From assembly GCF_000739575.1 (NCBI RefSeq), contig NZ_BBJO01000002.1, positions 154,449 to 218,448 of the forward strand: 64,000 nucleotides of DNA. Direction: 5' to 3'. A model generated the notes under the pieces. It saw only the letters and a program-made list of their open reading frames with translations, was not told the DNA's origin and did not search any database. The position numbers and the translations under genes are program-made. Of this stretch, positions 16,354-25,895 are shown one piece after another. This stretch comes from Halobellus rufus. GTDB taxonomy: Archaea; Halobacteriota; Halobacteria; Halobacteriales; Haloferacaceae. Positions within the stretch are counted from its first letter, which is position 1; the number at the start of each line of letters is the position of its first letter.

Positions 16354-17385
16354 ATGAGCGACCCGAAGCCGTTCAGGTACGACGCCGAGGTGCCGCCGGG
16401 AGAGACTCGCCACCTCCGGTACGAGATCAGCGAGACGTACCTCGGCGATCCCGTGGAGATCCCCGTCACGGTCGTCAACGGCGAGCACGGCGGCCCGACG
16501 GCGTTCCTCTCGGCGGCGATCCACGGCGACGAACTCAACGGCGTGAAGGTGTTACAGGAAGTCGCCGACAGGTACGATCCGGCGAACGTCCACGGCACGC
16601 TGGTCTGCGTCCACGTCGCGAACGTCCCCGGCTACCTCGCCCAGCAGCGCTACATCCCGATCTACGACCTCGACCTGAACCGATCGTTCCCGGGACGTGC
16701 GGGCTCGAACACGGCCGAGCGGATGGCGAATCAGATCTACGAGCGGTTCGTCAAGCCCTGCGACTTCGGGATCGACTTCCACACCTCGACGCGGAACCGG
16801 ACGACGATGTACCACGTCCGCGCGGACACGACCAACCCCGACGTCGAGCGGCTCGCCCGCGCGTTCGCCTCGAACCTCATCCTGTCGGGCGAGGCCGACC
16901 CCGGGTCGCTGCGGACGGTCGCGACGAACGACGGCATCCCGACGATCACCGTCGAGATGGGGCGGGCCCACCGCTTCCAACCGGAGCTGATCGACCGGGC
17001 GGTGGAGGGCGTCGAGAGCGTCTTCGCGGAGTACGGCATCCGCCCCGACGAACCGGTCCGCTGGCCAGGGTGGACGCGGGTGATCGACAGCAACGGCGAC
17101 AAGACGTGGCTCCGCGCCGACACCGGCGGGCTCGTCGAGATGCAGTACGGGCCCGTGCCGCTGGTCTACGAGGGCGACACGATCTGTACGATAACGGACC
17201 ACTTCAAGGAGCGCGAGAAACGCGTGGCCGCGCCGTTCACCGGTCTCATCATCGGCACGCTCCAGAACCCGGTCGCCGCACCCGGCCACCCGCTGTGTCA
17301 CCTCGTCGGCGTCGACGACGCGACGCTCCGGGAGATCGAACGCGAGATCGAGGCCGGCGAGTTCACCGAGCGGCCGTGGATGTGA
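16354..17385 (+). CDS. Succinylglutamate desuccinylase/aspartoacylase-family zinc hydrolase
   Basis: 343 residues of the AstE/AspA family (M14-like metallopeptidase fold). Zinc ligands are visible as AAIHGDELNG (His and Glu) and the later GIDFHTSTRNR (His). RSFPG supplies the substrate arginine and TVEMG near residue 200 holds a likely catalytic glutamate. A β-rich C-terminal domain (about 240-343) ends with FTGLIIGTLQNPVAAPGHPL. The family removes acyl groups from N-acyl amino acids; the actual substrate is not known. It stands alone, with no arginine or ectoine genes nearby to suggest one. Confidence 0.85.
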   Translation: MSDPKPFRYDAEVPPGETRHLRYEISETYLGDPVEIPVTVVNGEHGGPTAFLSAAIHGDELNGVKVLQEVADRYDPANVHGTLVCVHVANVPGYLAQQRYIPIYDLDLNRSFPGRAGSNTAERMANQIYERFVKPCDFGIDFHTSTRNRTTMYHVRADTTNPDVERLARAFASNLILSGEADPGSLRTVATNDGIPTITVEMGRAHRFQPELIDRAVEGVESVFAEYGIRPDEPVRWPGWTRVIDSNGDKTWLRADTGGLVEMQYGPVPLVYEGDTICTITDHFKEREKRVAAPFTGLIIGTLQNPVAAPGHPLCHLVGVDDATLREIEREIEAGEFTERPWM

Positions 17386-17451
17386 CGGAACCGGTCGCCG
17401 CCCCGGAGACCACGGGCGGGGCAGTCACATCGAAAGCTACACGCGGGACAG

Positions 17452-17655
17452 TCACGCCGACGAGGTCTGCTCGTGCGTGTGGTGGTAGAACCGCACGCGG
17501 GCCCCCTCGCCCACGAGCACCGGCTCGAAACAGACCCGGCGGTAGCGGTCGTTGTCGAGCAGGTTCACCATCAGTCCGCCGTCGTGCTCGGAGACGGACT
17601 CGTAGGCGCGGTCGCACACGGGACAGGTTTCCGGGGGCTCCTCGGGGACGTTCAT
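17452..17655 (-). CDS. Small CPxC / His-rich protein, uncharacterised
   Basis: 67 residues. An N-terminal CPVC (C11, C14) and a later C42, together with His24 and a C-terminal RFYHHTHEQ, could bind one zinc ion. The composition is well ordered for such a short protein. I do not recognise a family with known function. Its start lies just downstream (18 bp) of the macro-domain gene stop on the same strand, so the two may form a small operon. Confidence 0.65.
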   Translation of the reverse strand: MNVPEEPPETCPVCDRAYESVSEHDGGLMVNLLDNDRYRRVCFEPVLVGEGARVRFYHHTHEQTSSA

Positions 17656-17673
17656 CCCATCCTCTCGGACATC

Positions 17674-18189
17674 TCACGCGCCCTTCGATCGGCGTTCCTC
17701 GGCGACTCGCGAGACCGTCTCGTACTCCCCGTCGCCGTACGCGATGAAGCGGACGTCGACGAGCGAGTCGGGGTCGAACGCGTGGATCGCTTCGAGGATG
17801 ACCTCCGCACCCGATTCGAGATCGAACCCCGCGACGCCGCAGCCGAGCGCCGGAATCACGAGCGACTCGCAGCCGAGTTCGTCCGCGCGTTCCAGTGTGT
17901 TCCGCGTCGCGTCGCGGATGCTCTCTGCGGTCGCCTTCCCGTCGCCGTAGTGCGGCATCGCCGCCGCGTGGATCACGTAGTCGGCGTCGAGTCCGTAGGC
18001 GTCGGTGACGGCGACGTCCCCGAGGTGGACCGGCCCCTTCGAGACCGCCTCGCGGTTCAGTTCCTCGCCACCTGCCCGTCTGAGCGCGCCAGCGACCCCG
18101 GAGCCCATCTGGAGGCTGGTCCCGGCGGCGTTGACGAGGGCGTCCGCGGACTGCTGTGCGATGTCCCCCTGGACGACGGAGCACTCCAT
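17674..18189 (-). CDS. Macro-domain protein (O-acetyl-ADP-ribose deacetylase type)
   Basis: 171 residues, a single macro domain. Motifs for ADP-ribose binding: QGDIAQQSADALVNAAGTSLQ with the catalytic-type Asn, the GSGVAGALRRAGG phosphate loop, and PALGCGVAGFD near residue 130. Members hydrolyse O-acetyl-ADP-ribose or remove ADP-ribose from proteins. The ATG lies ~25-30 nt after a T-rich TATA-like element (GTTTTTCG on the minus strand). A small cysteine protein follows 18 bp downstream. There is no partner ADP-ribosyltransferase next to it, so an antitoxin role is not suggested. Confidence 0.88.
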   Translation of the reverse strand: MECSVVQGDIAQQSADALVNAAGTSLQMGSGVAGALRRAGGEELNREAVSKGPVHLGDVAVTDAYGLDADYVIHAAAMPHYGDGKATAESIRDATRNTLERADELGCESLVIPALGCGVAGFDLESGAEVILEAIHAFDPDSLVDVRFIAYGDGEYETVSRVAEERRSKGA

Positions 18190-18284
18190 ACGCGTCGTTC
18201 GACGCGCGAACGAAAAACGCCTGCGGCCACTGCGACTGCCCCATTCAGGCGAACGCTCTTGTCGCGGTAGGTTCTCTCGCGGGT

Positions 18285-19139
18285 ATGAGCGACCGATCGA
18301 CCGAGCCGCCACTCCTCGAAGCCGTCGCCGCGCGGGCCGTCCGGGCCAGCGGCGACTACCTCCTCGAGGCGTTCCGCGACGACGCGATCGAGGCGGAGTA
18401 CGGCACCGACGACGTGAAGTCAGCCGCGGACCGCGTCGCGGAGGATCACGCGCTAGCGGTGATCCGGGACGCCTACCCCGATCACGCGGTCCACGGCGAG
18501 GAGTCCGGCCGCGCCGGCGACCACCGCTACGAGTGGGTCGTCGACCCGCTCGACGGGACGAACAACTTCGCGGCCGACGTCCCGCTTTTCGCCTCGGCGG
18601 CGTGCGTCCTCGACGACGGCGACCCGCTGGTTTCGGCGGTCTACGAGCCGCTCCCGGACTCGCTGTATCTCGCGCGGCGGGGTGGCGGAGCAACGGCCGA
18701 CGGCGAGGAACTCCGCGCCGAGAGCGACCGCTCGCTCCCGTCGGGGACGGTCTCCTTCGTCGTCGGGCTTCCGGCGCTTCGGAATCAGGCCTATCGCGAT
18801 ACGGCGGATCGATTGGAGGACACGCTCGACGACCGCTGCAAGCGCGTCGTCAACACGTGGTCGCCCTGCGTCGACTGGGCGCTCTTGGCCCGCGGATCGA
18901 TCGAGGGGCTCGTCGCCTACCGCCCCGACGTCTACGAGCAGTACGCGGGCGCGCTGCTCGCCGAGGAGAGCGGCGTCGTCAGCCGGATATTCGACGTCGA
19001 CGAAACCCCGTCGGGATCGGGACTCGTCGAACGCAAGAGCGACGACGCCGGCGTCGGCATCGACGGCCTCTACGTCGCGGCTCCGGACCGCGAGACCTGC
19101 GATCGGCTCGTCGACGCAGCCACGGCGGTTCTCGACTGA
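18285..19139 (+). CDS. Inositol monophosphatase-family phosphatase
   Basis: 284 residues of the Mg2+/Li+-dependent IMPase superfamily. Metal-binding motifs are seen: GEES near residue 67, VVDPLDGTNNF near 87 (DPLDGT), and CVDWALLARGSIEG near 196 as the third site. Archaeal members may act on inositol-1-phosphate, fructose-1,6-bisphosphate or PAP; the sequence does not decide. It is followed on the same strand by a membrane protein and two PH-domain proteins, but with an 82-bp gap, so shared transcription is uncertain. Confidence 0.85.
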   Translation: MSDRSTEPPLLEAVAARAVRASGDYLLEAFRDDAIEAEYGTDDVKSAADRVAEDHALAVIRDAYPDHAVHGEESGRAGDHRYEWVVDPLDGTNNFAADVPLFASAACVLDDGDPLVSAVYEPLPDSLYLARRGGGATADGEELRAESDRSLPSGTVSFVVGLPALRNQAYRDTADRLEDTLDDRCKRVVNTWSPCVDWALLARGSIEGLVAYRPDVYEQYAGALLAEESGVVSRIFDVDETPSGSGLVERKSDDAGVGIDGLYVAAPDRETCDRLVDAATAVLD

Positions 19140-19221
19140 CCGCGCCGCGGTGCGGTTTCAGCCGTTCGGCAGCGAGGCGGAACCGCGGGGTTTCAAGCGT
19201 CGTCGGTCCTTGCCGACGGAT

Positions 19222-19680
19222 ATGGTACTCGACACCGTGATGGTGACCCTGCACGTCCTCGTGGGCGCGCTGTGGGTCGGTAGCGTCGTCTTCGTCGCCG
19301 GAGCGATCCTCCCCGCCGCCGCGGAGGGCGCGCTGGACGCGGCCCCGCTGGAGGCGATCGCCGACCGACTCGTCTACCTCTCCCGCGGCGCGTCCGTCGT
19401 GATGTTCCTCACCGGCGGCCACCTCGCCGGGACGCGCTACACCGTCGAGACGCTCACCGCGAGCGGTCGCGGCCACCTCGTCCTCGCGATGCTCGCGCTG
19501 TGGCTCGTGCTCACCGCGCTCGTCGAGATCGGCCGGAGCCGACTCGTCGACGGCCTCCAGGAGAAGCGCGTTCGAACGCCCGTCGCGGAGTCGGCGACGT
19601 TCTTCCGCGCCGCGGCCGTCGTCGGGATCCTCCTCCTCGTCGACGCCGGACTGCTGGCCTCGGGACTCGCCCTGTACTGA
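19222..19680 (+). CDS. Four-helix membrane protein, CopD-like
   Basis: 152 residues with four hydrophobic segments, including one starting LHVLVGALWVGSVVFVAGA whose H and W pattern recalls CopD/DUF2269-type proteins. The second part holds MFLTGGHLAGTRYT and a helix before the C-terminus. The histidines could bind copper or heme, but this is inference. It lies 8 bp upstream of the first PH-domain gene, so the three downstream genes probably form an operon. Function unknown. Confidence 0.65.
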   Translation: MVLDTVMVTLHVLVGALWVGSVVFVAGAILPAAAEGALDAAPLEAIADRLVYLSRGASVVMFLTGGHLAGTRYTVETLTASGRGHLVLAMLALWLVLTALVEIGRSRLVDGLQEKRVRTPVAESATFFRAAAVVGILLLVDAGLLASGLALY

Positions 19681-19688
19681 TCCGGAGA

Positions 19689-20156
19689 ATGAACCGCCTC
19701 AACCCCCGCATTCGGCTGCTGTGGATCGTTCGATCGCTCATCACGGCCGCCGTGCTCGCCGGCATCGCGTTCGGCGTCGGCCGCGTCGTCGACCCGGCGT
19801 GGCTCCCCGCGTGGACCCCCGCTGCCGTGTTCCTCGCCTTCGGCGGCCTCGGAGTGGCGCTCGCCGTACTCCGGTACCGCGCGTGGCGCTACGAGGTCCG
19901 CGAGGACTCGCTGTACCTCGAACGCGGCGTGTTCACCAAAGTCCGGACGGTCGTCCCCTTCGTCCGGATCCAGCACGTCGACACGAGCCGATCGCCAACG
20001 GAGCGGCTCGTCGGCCTCTCGAGCACCGTCGTCTACACGGCGGGGTCCCGCGGCGCGGACGTGTCGGTCCCGGGGCTGACGCCCGGCGACGCCGACGACC
20101 TCCGCGAGCGGCTGAAGCGGCTGGCGATCCGCTCGGAGGGCGAGGACGCCGTCTGA
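19689..20156 (+). CDS. Bacterial-type PH-domain membrane protein (YdbS-like)
   Basis: 155 residues. Two N-terminal membrane helices (about 12-32 and 40-58) are followed by one bPH2 domain: YEVREDSLYLERGVFTKVRTVVPF then RIQHVDTSRSP. This order is the hallmark of the YdbS family. It is the short partner of the next gene, separated by one base; the two likely form a membrane complex. No enzymatic residues. In other organisms ydbS/ydbT products are tied to envelope stress; that role is inference here. Confidence 0.8.
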   Translation: MNRLNPRIRLLWIVRSLITAAVLAGIAFGVGRVVDPAWLPAWTPAAVFLAFGGLGVALAVLRYRAWRYEVREDSLYLERGVFTKVRTVVPFVRIQHVDTSRSPTERLVGLSSTVVYTAGSRGADVSVPGLTPGDADDLRERLKRLAIRSEGEDAV

Positions 20157-20157
20157 G

Positions 20158-21756
20158 ATGCCCCGGAGCCTCTCGCCGCTGTCGGTCCCCTACCGCGCGT
20201 TCCAGCGCGGCGGCGGCATCCTCGTCTTCCTCGCGTTCGCGCTCGGCGGCGGCGTGTCGATCCCGGGCGTCGGCCCCGCGGGGCCGCTCGTCCTCGTCGG
20301 TCTCGGCGGCCTCGCCGTGCTCGCGCTCGTCGGCTACGAGGTGGCCTACGTCAGGCGGTTCAGCTACGAACTCGGCGGGGACACGCTGGATATCGACTCG
20401 GGCGTGCTGTCGCGCCGGAGCCGCGAGATCCCGCTGCGGCGGATCCAGAACGTCGACATCTCTCGGAACGTCGTCCAGCGGCTGCTCGGCATCGCGCTCG
20501 TCTCGTTCGAGACCGCGGGCGGCGGCGAGACCGAGGCACAGCTCAAGTACGTCACCTTCGAGGAGGCGAAGCGGCTCCAGCGCGAACTGGCCCGGCTGAA
20601 GCGTGCGGTCGACGCGGAGGCGGCCGAGGGTGAAGCGGGCGAGCGGGCCGCCACCGCCGAACCCGAGTCGACGGAGCTGTTCGCACTCGACCGGAGCGAA
20701 CTGGCGATTCTCGGCGCGCTGTCGATCGATCTTCGCGTCCCGGGGATCCTCTTTCTGCTCGTCTCCACGGTCGGATCCACCGTCATCTCCTCGTACCTCG
20801 ACGCCCTCCCGGGCGTCGCGCTCGCCGGCGTCGCCGGCGCGCTCGTCTTCGGTCTCGCGCTCGTGTCGTGGGCCGTCGGGGCCGCCGCGTCGATAATCGA
20901 GTACTACGACTTCCGACTCGTCCGCTCGGGCGACGAACTGCAGTACGAGCGCGGCCTGCTCCAGCGCTACGACGGCTCGATCCCCTTCGACAAGATCCAG
21001 ACGCTGACGATCGCGGACAACCCGCTGAAGCGACACTTCGGCTACGCGACGCTGTACATCGAGACCGCGGGCTACGCGCCGGGCGGGTCGGGAAGCGGCT
21101 CTCGGGGCTCTGAGGCGGCGATCCCGCTCGCCAAGCGCGAGCACGTGCTCGAACTCGTCGAGCAACTCGAACCCGTCGGCACCGTCGACCTCGAACGGCC
21201 GCCCCGGGTGGCGCGCCGTCGCTACCTCGTCCGGTACCTGCTCGTCGTCGGCGTGCTCACCGGGATCAGCTACGGCGCGGGAACGCTCTTTGCGCTCCCG
21301 TTCCCGCCGTGGATCCCGCTGCTGCTCGCGCCGCTGGCGGTCCTGTTCGCGCACGCGACGTGGCGCAACCGCGGCCACTGGCTGGGTGACCACCACGTCG
21401 TCACCCGAAACGGGGTGCTCAGACGCGAGACGAAGATCGTCCCCTACTACCGCATCCAGACGGTCATCGACTCCCGCAACGTCTTCCAGCGGCGACTGGG
21501 CCTCGCGACCGTCGCGATCGACACCGCGGGATCGCTCTCGCTCGGCGGGCAGGACGCCGCGGCCGTGGACGTCGCGAGCGCCAGAGCCGACGAGTTGCGC
21601 GCGGAACTCGAAGCGCGGCTCGGGGACGCCGTCGACGCCTACCGCGCCGGCCGCGCCGGAATCGGCTTCGAGGACGAGCCGCGCGCCGAGCCGGGAGCGA
21701 GCGACGGCGACGGCGACGAGACTGACGACCGGGAACCGCACGGAGAAGAGACGTAA
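20158..21756 (+). CDS. PH-domain membrane protein with three bPH2 repeats (YdbT-like)
   Basis: 532 residues. Three similar units, each of two membrane helices followed by a bPH2 domain. Unit 1 has DIDSGVLSRRSREIPLRRIQ, unit 2 LQYERGLLQRYDGSIPFDKIQ, and unit 3 VTRNGVLRRETKIVPYYRIQ; each is followed by an NVxQR-like turn. A disordered acidic tail (about 500-532) closes it. The repeated layout matches YdbT and indicates internal duplication. It starts one base after the YdbS-like gene ends, so the two are an operon. Confidence 0.8.
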   Translation: MPRSLSPLSVPYRAFQRGGGILVFLAFALGGGVSIPGVGPAGPLVLVGLGGLAVLALVGYEVAYVRRFSYELGGDTLDIDSGVLSRRSREIPLRRIQNVDISRNVVQRLLGIALVSFETAGGGETEAQLKYVTFEEAKRLQRELARLKRAVDAEAAEGEAGERAATAEPESTELFALDRSELAILGALSIDLRVPGILFLLVSTVGSTVISSYLDALPGVALAGVAGALVFGLALVSWAVGAAASIIEYYDFRLVRSGDELQYERGLLQRYDGSIPFDKIQTLTIADNPLKRHFGYATLYIETAGYAPGGSGSGSRGSEAAIPLAKREHVLELVEQLEPVGTVDLERPPRVARRRYLVRYLLVVGVLTGISYGAGTLFALPFPPWIPLLLAPLAVLFAHATWRNRGHWLGDHHVVTRNGVLRRETKIVPYYRIQTVIDSRNVFQRRLGLATVAIDTAGSLSLGGQDAAAVDVASARADELRAELEARLGDAVDAYRAGRAGIGFEDEPRAEPGASDGDGDETDDREPHGEET

Positions 21757-21810
21757 CCAAGGCCCGACAGCGAACCGCGGTCCGGATGCGAACCGAGGCC
21801 CGATCGGACC

Positions 21811-24324
21811 TCAGTCGTCGGCGACGGCCGCGCTCACTTCGACCGATTCTTTCTGCGCTTCCTCGACCGTCGGCTCCGCCGCCTCGCCGAGGCCGGTCCA
21901 CGCGAGTTCCTCCTCGTACTGGAAGGCCGCGTGCTCCCGGGTGGGGTCGACGACGGTCAGCGAGAGCCAGTCGTTGTCGAGCAGGTCGGTGAGGTGTTCG
22001 TGTCTCGAGAGGACGTCGGTGACGCGGTCGACCGGCGCGTGGACGACCGTCGAGAGGCGGAGCGGCTGGTGGTAGGGCTCGTCGTCGGCGCGCATCACCG
22101 ACTGCAGCGGCAGTCCGCCCAGCAGGTCGCCCCCGTTGCCCTGGTAGACGCCGACGTTGCCGACCGGGTTCTGCGTCACCTTCGACCCGCTGCCGTAGGC
22201 GGCGGTGTCGACGGTGGCGAAGTAGTACTGGGTGTTGATCCACTGAGTGACCACCATCGGCCCCGTCAGGATCGCCTCGAGGGCGTCGCCCTCGGGGTCG
22301 GTGCGCCAGTCGTAGGAGTGGAGGAACGAGCGCCCGCCGAGGTCGAGGTCCGCCGTGAGTTCCCGCGGCCCGACGACGAACCCCGCGTTCCCCGCGAGGC
22401 CCCACTCCGGGCGCGTCTCCGCCCAGTCGGCGGCGCGGCGCTTCGTCTCGCGCTCGGCGTCGTCGGGAGCGGCCCCCATCGACGTCGCGCGTTCGGCCGC
22501 GGCGTCCGCGGTGGCGCTCGCGAGGTCGGCGCGGAGCGCTTCGACGTCGCGCTCGTGACTCTCGGGGACGTCACCGGCGTACAGCGTCACCTCGTCGGTC
22601 GTGGTGTTGTGCTCGCCGGCGACGAAGACGGTGTCGTCGGGGATCTCGATCCCCCGCTCGGCCAGCGCCGCCTGCACCCGATCCTCGTTGCAGATGGCCG
22701 CGAGGACGCGGGCGTTCGGGCCGCCGGGGTTGCCGGCGCAGGCCCCGCAGTCGAGGCTCGATCCGAAGGGGTTGTTCGCCGTCTGGCTGGCGTGACCCGT
22801 GAACACGACGAGGCGCGCGAACTCCTCCCAGCCCATCAGCTCGAAGGCGTTCGCGGCGTACTCGACGCGCTCTTCGAACGTCATCCCCCGCGGAATCTCG
22901 TCCCCGTCGGAGCCGTCGCGATCGAGCGCCGGGCGGCAGAACTCGTGTGCACAGGGCGTCCGGTCGTCGATCGCGTCGAGGGCGTCGTGGACGCGTCCCG
23001 GCAGGAGCGTCCGCGCCGCGAGCGCTGCCCCGTAGCCGCTCCCGGCGGCCTCGACGAAGCTGAACGCGGTCGCGGCGTTCGACTTGAGCCCCTCGAGGAC
23101 GTTCTCGCCGGCCTCCAGCAGGTTCGTCCACCGAGTGTGACGCTCGTGGCTGTGCTGGTGGGCCCCGGACGGCCGGTCCTCGATCCGGTGGGCGACGTCG
23201 ACGATCGGCGGACACGCGTCGGTGCCGACTTCCGAGTCGAAGCCCTCATAGCGCATCGGAATGCCGAAGAACCCGGCGTAGCCGTGCGTCTCGTAGTTCC
23301 CGGCGGACTCGACGTGCCGGCGGAGGACCTCCGAGCGGGTGTCGATGCAGAAGACCAACTGCGCGTCCGGGCGGGCTTCCGCTCCACCGTCGGCCTCGGC
23401 GCGCTCGTCTTCCGCGCCGACGCGGGGGCTCCTCGCGGCGACTTCGTCGACGAGGCGCTCGCGGTACGTCGCCTCCCACGCGTTCAGCCACGCCTCCGCG
23501 AGCGGGGCGTCGTCCGCGTCGTCCCCGCTCTCGGAAGTCGCCCCGATATCGGCCGCCGCGTCGGGCACGATCGGCGCGTCGAACTGGTCCGCGAGAGTCA
23601 GTCGAACGGCCAGGTACCCGGGCAGCGTGATCGGACAGGCCGACTGCCAGACGTCGCCGTCGTCGACGCGGCGTTTGATCAGTCCGGTCCAGCCGGGGAG
23701 CGCGCTCAGGTGGTGCTCGAACGCCGACGGCCACCGGTCGCGCGGGTGGTCCGCGAGGCGCTCGGCGAGCGCGTCGATCGGATCGTCCGGGAGCGCCGCG
23801 ATCGACGACTGATCCGGGATCTCGCGGTCGTACTGCGCGGCGGCGCGGAACGCGCGGTAGAACCCGCGGGACCGATCCGGCATCGGCCACTCGGCGGCCC
23901 CCTCGTCGAGGAACGCCGACAGCCACTTCGTCAGCACGGCGTCGACCCGATCGGACGGCGTCGTTCCCTGGTCGTCGCCGTCTGGAGTCGCGTCGCCCGC
24001 TTCGGTCTCCGACGCCATCCGATCGAGGAGCGCCTCGGGGTCGACCTCTCCCTCCTCGGGATCGCCGTACCCGTGCTGTGCCAGCGACTCGCGCAGCCTA
24101 CCGGGGTCGATCCGACCCTGCTCCCAAGCGCGGCGGAAGACCGACGCGCTCGGGTACCCCTGTCCGCCGTACAGGCGTTCTCCCTCCCGGACCGCCTCGT
24201 GGAAGGGCCGGTCCTCGAACCCCGAGAGCGGGTTGGCCGTCACGAACGAGTGGAGCGGCCAGGTGCGTCCGACCGTGCGCTTCGCCTGTTCGATGCTGTC
24301 GCGGATGGCGGTTTCAGTACTCAT
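21811..24324 (-). CDS. dabA: DabA, zinc subunit of the DAB inorganic-carbon accumulation complex (DUF2309)
   Basis: 837 residues, the soluble β-carbonic-anhydrase-like subunit that turns CO2 to bicarbonate vectorially when paired with DabB. The zinc-site residues are all present: C326 and D328 in LVFCIDTRSEV, H511 in VFTGHASQT, and C526 in SSLDCGACAGN. The 15-residue distance from His to Cys equals that described for the Halothiobacillus enzyme. Cysteine C529 follows in the same loop. No truncation. It overlaps dabB by 11 bp (start in TATAATGAG context), so the pair is coupled. In this genome the nearest CO2-using enzyme is RuBisCO III 8 kb away; a role in feeding CO2-fixing enzymes is inferred. 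Confidence 0.9.
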   Translation of the reverse strand: MSTETAIRDSIEQAKRTVGRTWPLHSFVTANPLSGFEDRPFHEAVREGERLYGGQGYPSASVFRRAWEQGRIDPGRLRESLAQHGYGDPEEGEVDPEALLDRMASETEAGDATPDGDDQGTTPSDRVDAVLTKWLSAFLDEGAAEWPMPDRSRGFYRAFRAAAQYDREIPDQSSIAALPDDPIDALAERLADHPRDRWPSAFEHHLSALPGWTGLIKRRVDDGDVWQSACPITLPGYLAVRLTLADQFDAPIVPDAAADIGATSESGDDADDAPLAEAWLNAWEATYRERLVDEVAARSPRVGAEDERAEADGGAEARPDAQLVFCIDTRSEVLRRHVESAGNYETHGYAGFFGIPMRYEGFDSEVGTDACPPIVDVAHRIEDRPSGAHQHSHERHTRWTNLLEAGENVLEGLKSNAATAFSFVEAAGSGYGAALAARTLLPGRVHDALDAIDDRTPCAHEFCRPALDRDGSDGDEIPRGMTFEERVEYAANAFELMGWEEFARLVVFTGHASQTANNPFGSSLDCGACAGNPGGPNARVLAAICNEDRVQAALAERGIEIPDDTVFVAGEHNTTTDEVTLYAGDVPESHERDVEALRADLASATADAAAERATSMGAAPDDAERETKRRAADWAETRPEWGLAGNAGFVVGPRELTADLDLGGRSFLHSYDWRTDPEGDALEAILTGPMVVTQWINTQYYFATVDTAAYGSGSKVTQNPVGNVGVYQGNGGDLLGGLPLQSVMRADDEPYHQPLRLSTVVHAPVDRVTDVLSRHEHLTDLLDNDWLSLTVVDPTREHAAFQYEEELAWTGLGEAAEPTVEEAQKESVEVSAAVADD

Positions 24325-25807
24325 TATAGTCCTCCGTGGCGGTCAGAAGCGTCGCAGACGGCGGCCGGGTCGCGTTCAGTAGCGCGACGTATAGCCGACG
24401 GCTGCGCCGGTACGCGCCCGTCTCGATCGCGAGGTAGGCGACGAGGAACGCGGCGGCCACGACGGCGTGTCCGACCGTCAGTTCGGCCGGTGCGGTGACG
24501 AGCGGCACGTCGCGCAGGACCACCCCGACGGACCGGTAGACCGCGCCGTACAGCGCGATCGCCGGGAGGAAGACCAGAGGGATCGCGCCGATCCGGACCG
24601 GCGCGGACAGGTCGGTCTGCGAGAGCGACGTCCGCGCCGCGTGCAGCGTCGTCAGGACCACGATCAGCAGCAGCAGCGCGCCGCTGTCGAGTCCGGCCCC
24701 TTTGCCCGTGATGGTCGCGAACACCGCGCCGCCGGCGATCGCCGAGAGGAGCGTCACCGCGCCACCGACGGGTCCGAGAGCGCCCTCGTCGGCGTTCGGG
24801 TTCGGGCTCGTCCGCTCGACTCGGCTCCCGGCAGAGAGGAACTTGTAGGCCTTGTAGAACCCGTGGAGGATCAGGTGCGTGATCGCGGCACCGAAGAAGC
24901 CGAGTCCGGCCTGCATAATCATGAAGCCCATCTGCCCGACGGTCGAGCAGCCGAGGCGGCGTTTGACGTCGGTCTGGACCGACTTCAGGAGCTTCCCGCC
25001 CAGCGCGCTGACCGCGCCGACGAGGACGATCGCGAGCATCACCGACGGCTCGGCGGTGACGACGGGCGAGAACCGGAGGAGCAAGATTCCGCCGGCGTTG
25101 ACGAACCCCGCGTGCATGAGCGCCGACGCGGGAGTGGGGGCGGTCATCGAGCCGAGGAGCCAGCCGTGGAACGGCAGCAGCGCCGACTGGATCATCGCCG
25201 CGAGGACGAGCGCGCCTGAGACGGCGAACACCGTCGTCGCGGGCAGGGAGTCGGCGGCCGCGGCGAATCCCGCGACGGTCGTCGCCCCCGTCTCCAACCA
25301 CACAACCGCGACGGCAACAGCGAGGAGCGCACTGCTCGCGAGGAAGTACCGGCGGGCGTACCGTGCGGCCGACTGCGCCTGCGGCCAGCCGCGGACGTGG
25401 CCGATCAGGTCGGCCATCACGAGGCCCATCGCCAGCCACGCGGCGGCGAAGAGCAGCGCGTGGTCCGCGGCCGCCAGTACCATCACGACTAGCGTGAAGC
25501 CGAACGTCCGACCGAAGAACCGCTCGATCCCGCGGGATCCGGCCATATACCGGCGCGAGTAACTGTTGACGATGCCCGCGAAGAAGGTCACGACGACCCA
25601 CAGGAGAAGCGTCAGCCCGTCGATCGCGAACGGACCCGCCGACGGGAGCGACGGCCACCAACCGAGGGCCTGACCCGCGACCGCCCCGAGACTCGCGACG
25701 AACAGCGCCCACGTGAGTCGCGTGACCGCGACGGGCGTTAGCGTGTCCGCCTGCGGTTCCCCGCTCGGTAACTCTCCGATCGCCGTCGGTTGCTTCTGTC
25801 CTGTCAT
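24314..25807 (-). CDS. dabB: DabB, proton-channel subunit of the DAB complex (NuoL-like)
   Basis: 497 residues with about 12-13 hydrophobic helices, of the proton-antiporter superfamily (NuoL/MrpA type). Charged residues inside helices needed for proton movement are visible, such as GKLLKSVQTDVKRRLGCSTVGQMGF and the AALLP FHGWL-type segment LLPFHGWLLGS. It is the membrane partner of DabA and not a respiratory complex I subunit, because it sits next to dabA rather than in the nuo cluster. ATG 25807 is preferred; TTG 25870 would add 21 residues. The promoter contains an ordered array of GAACA sites (see 25896-25970). Confidence 0.88.
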   Translation of the reverse strand: MTGQKQPTAIGELPSGEPQADTLTPVAVTRLTWALFVASLGAVAGQALGWWPSLPSAGPFAIDGLTLLLWVVVTFFAGIVNSYSRRYMAGSRGIERFFGRTFGFTLVVMVLAAADHALLFAAAWLAMGLVMADLIGHVRGWPQAQSAARYARRYFLASSALLAVAVAVVWLETGATTVAGFAAAADSLPATTVFAVSGALVLAAMIQSALLPFHGWLLGSMTAPTPASALMHAGFVNAGGILLLRFSPVVTAEPSVMLAIVLVGAVSALGGKLLKSVQTDVKRRLGCSTVGQMGFMIMQAGLGFFGAAITHLILHGFYKAYKFLSAGSRVERTSPNPNADEGALGPVGGAVTLLSAIAGGAVFATITGKGAGLDSGALLLLIVVLTTLHAARTSLSQTDLSAPVRIGAIPLVFLPAIALYGAVYRSVGVVLRDVPLVTAPAELTVGHAVVAAAFLVAYLAIETGAYRRSRRLYVALLNATRPPSATLLTATEDYNEY

Positions 25808-25895
25808 CCTTTGGTGTCTGGGCGATCTGCCAGTCCGCCCGACGACCCTGTCCGGGATCGCCAGTGGCAATGACAGATCTTCTCGACGGTTCCAA

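Noticed and set aside
17674..18189. Macro-domain gene as an antitoxin of a DarTG-like system.
   Set aside because: There is no ADP-ribosyltransferase toxin next to it; the neighbour is a small Cys/His protein.
21811..25807. Reading dabB as a respiratory complex I subunit.
   Set aside because: It overlaps dabA (DUF2309) and lies far from the nuo cluster.
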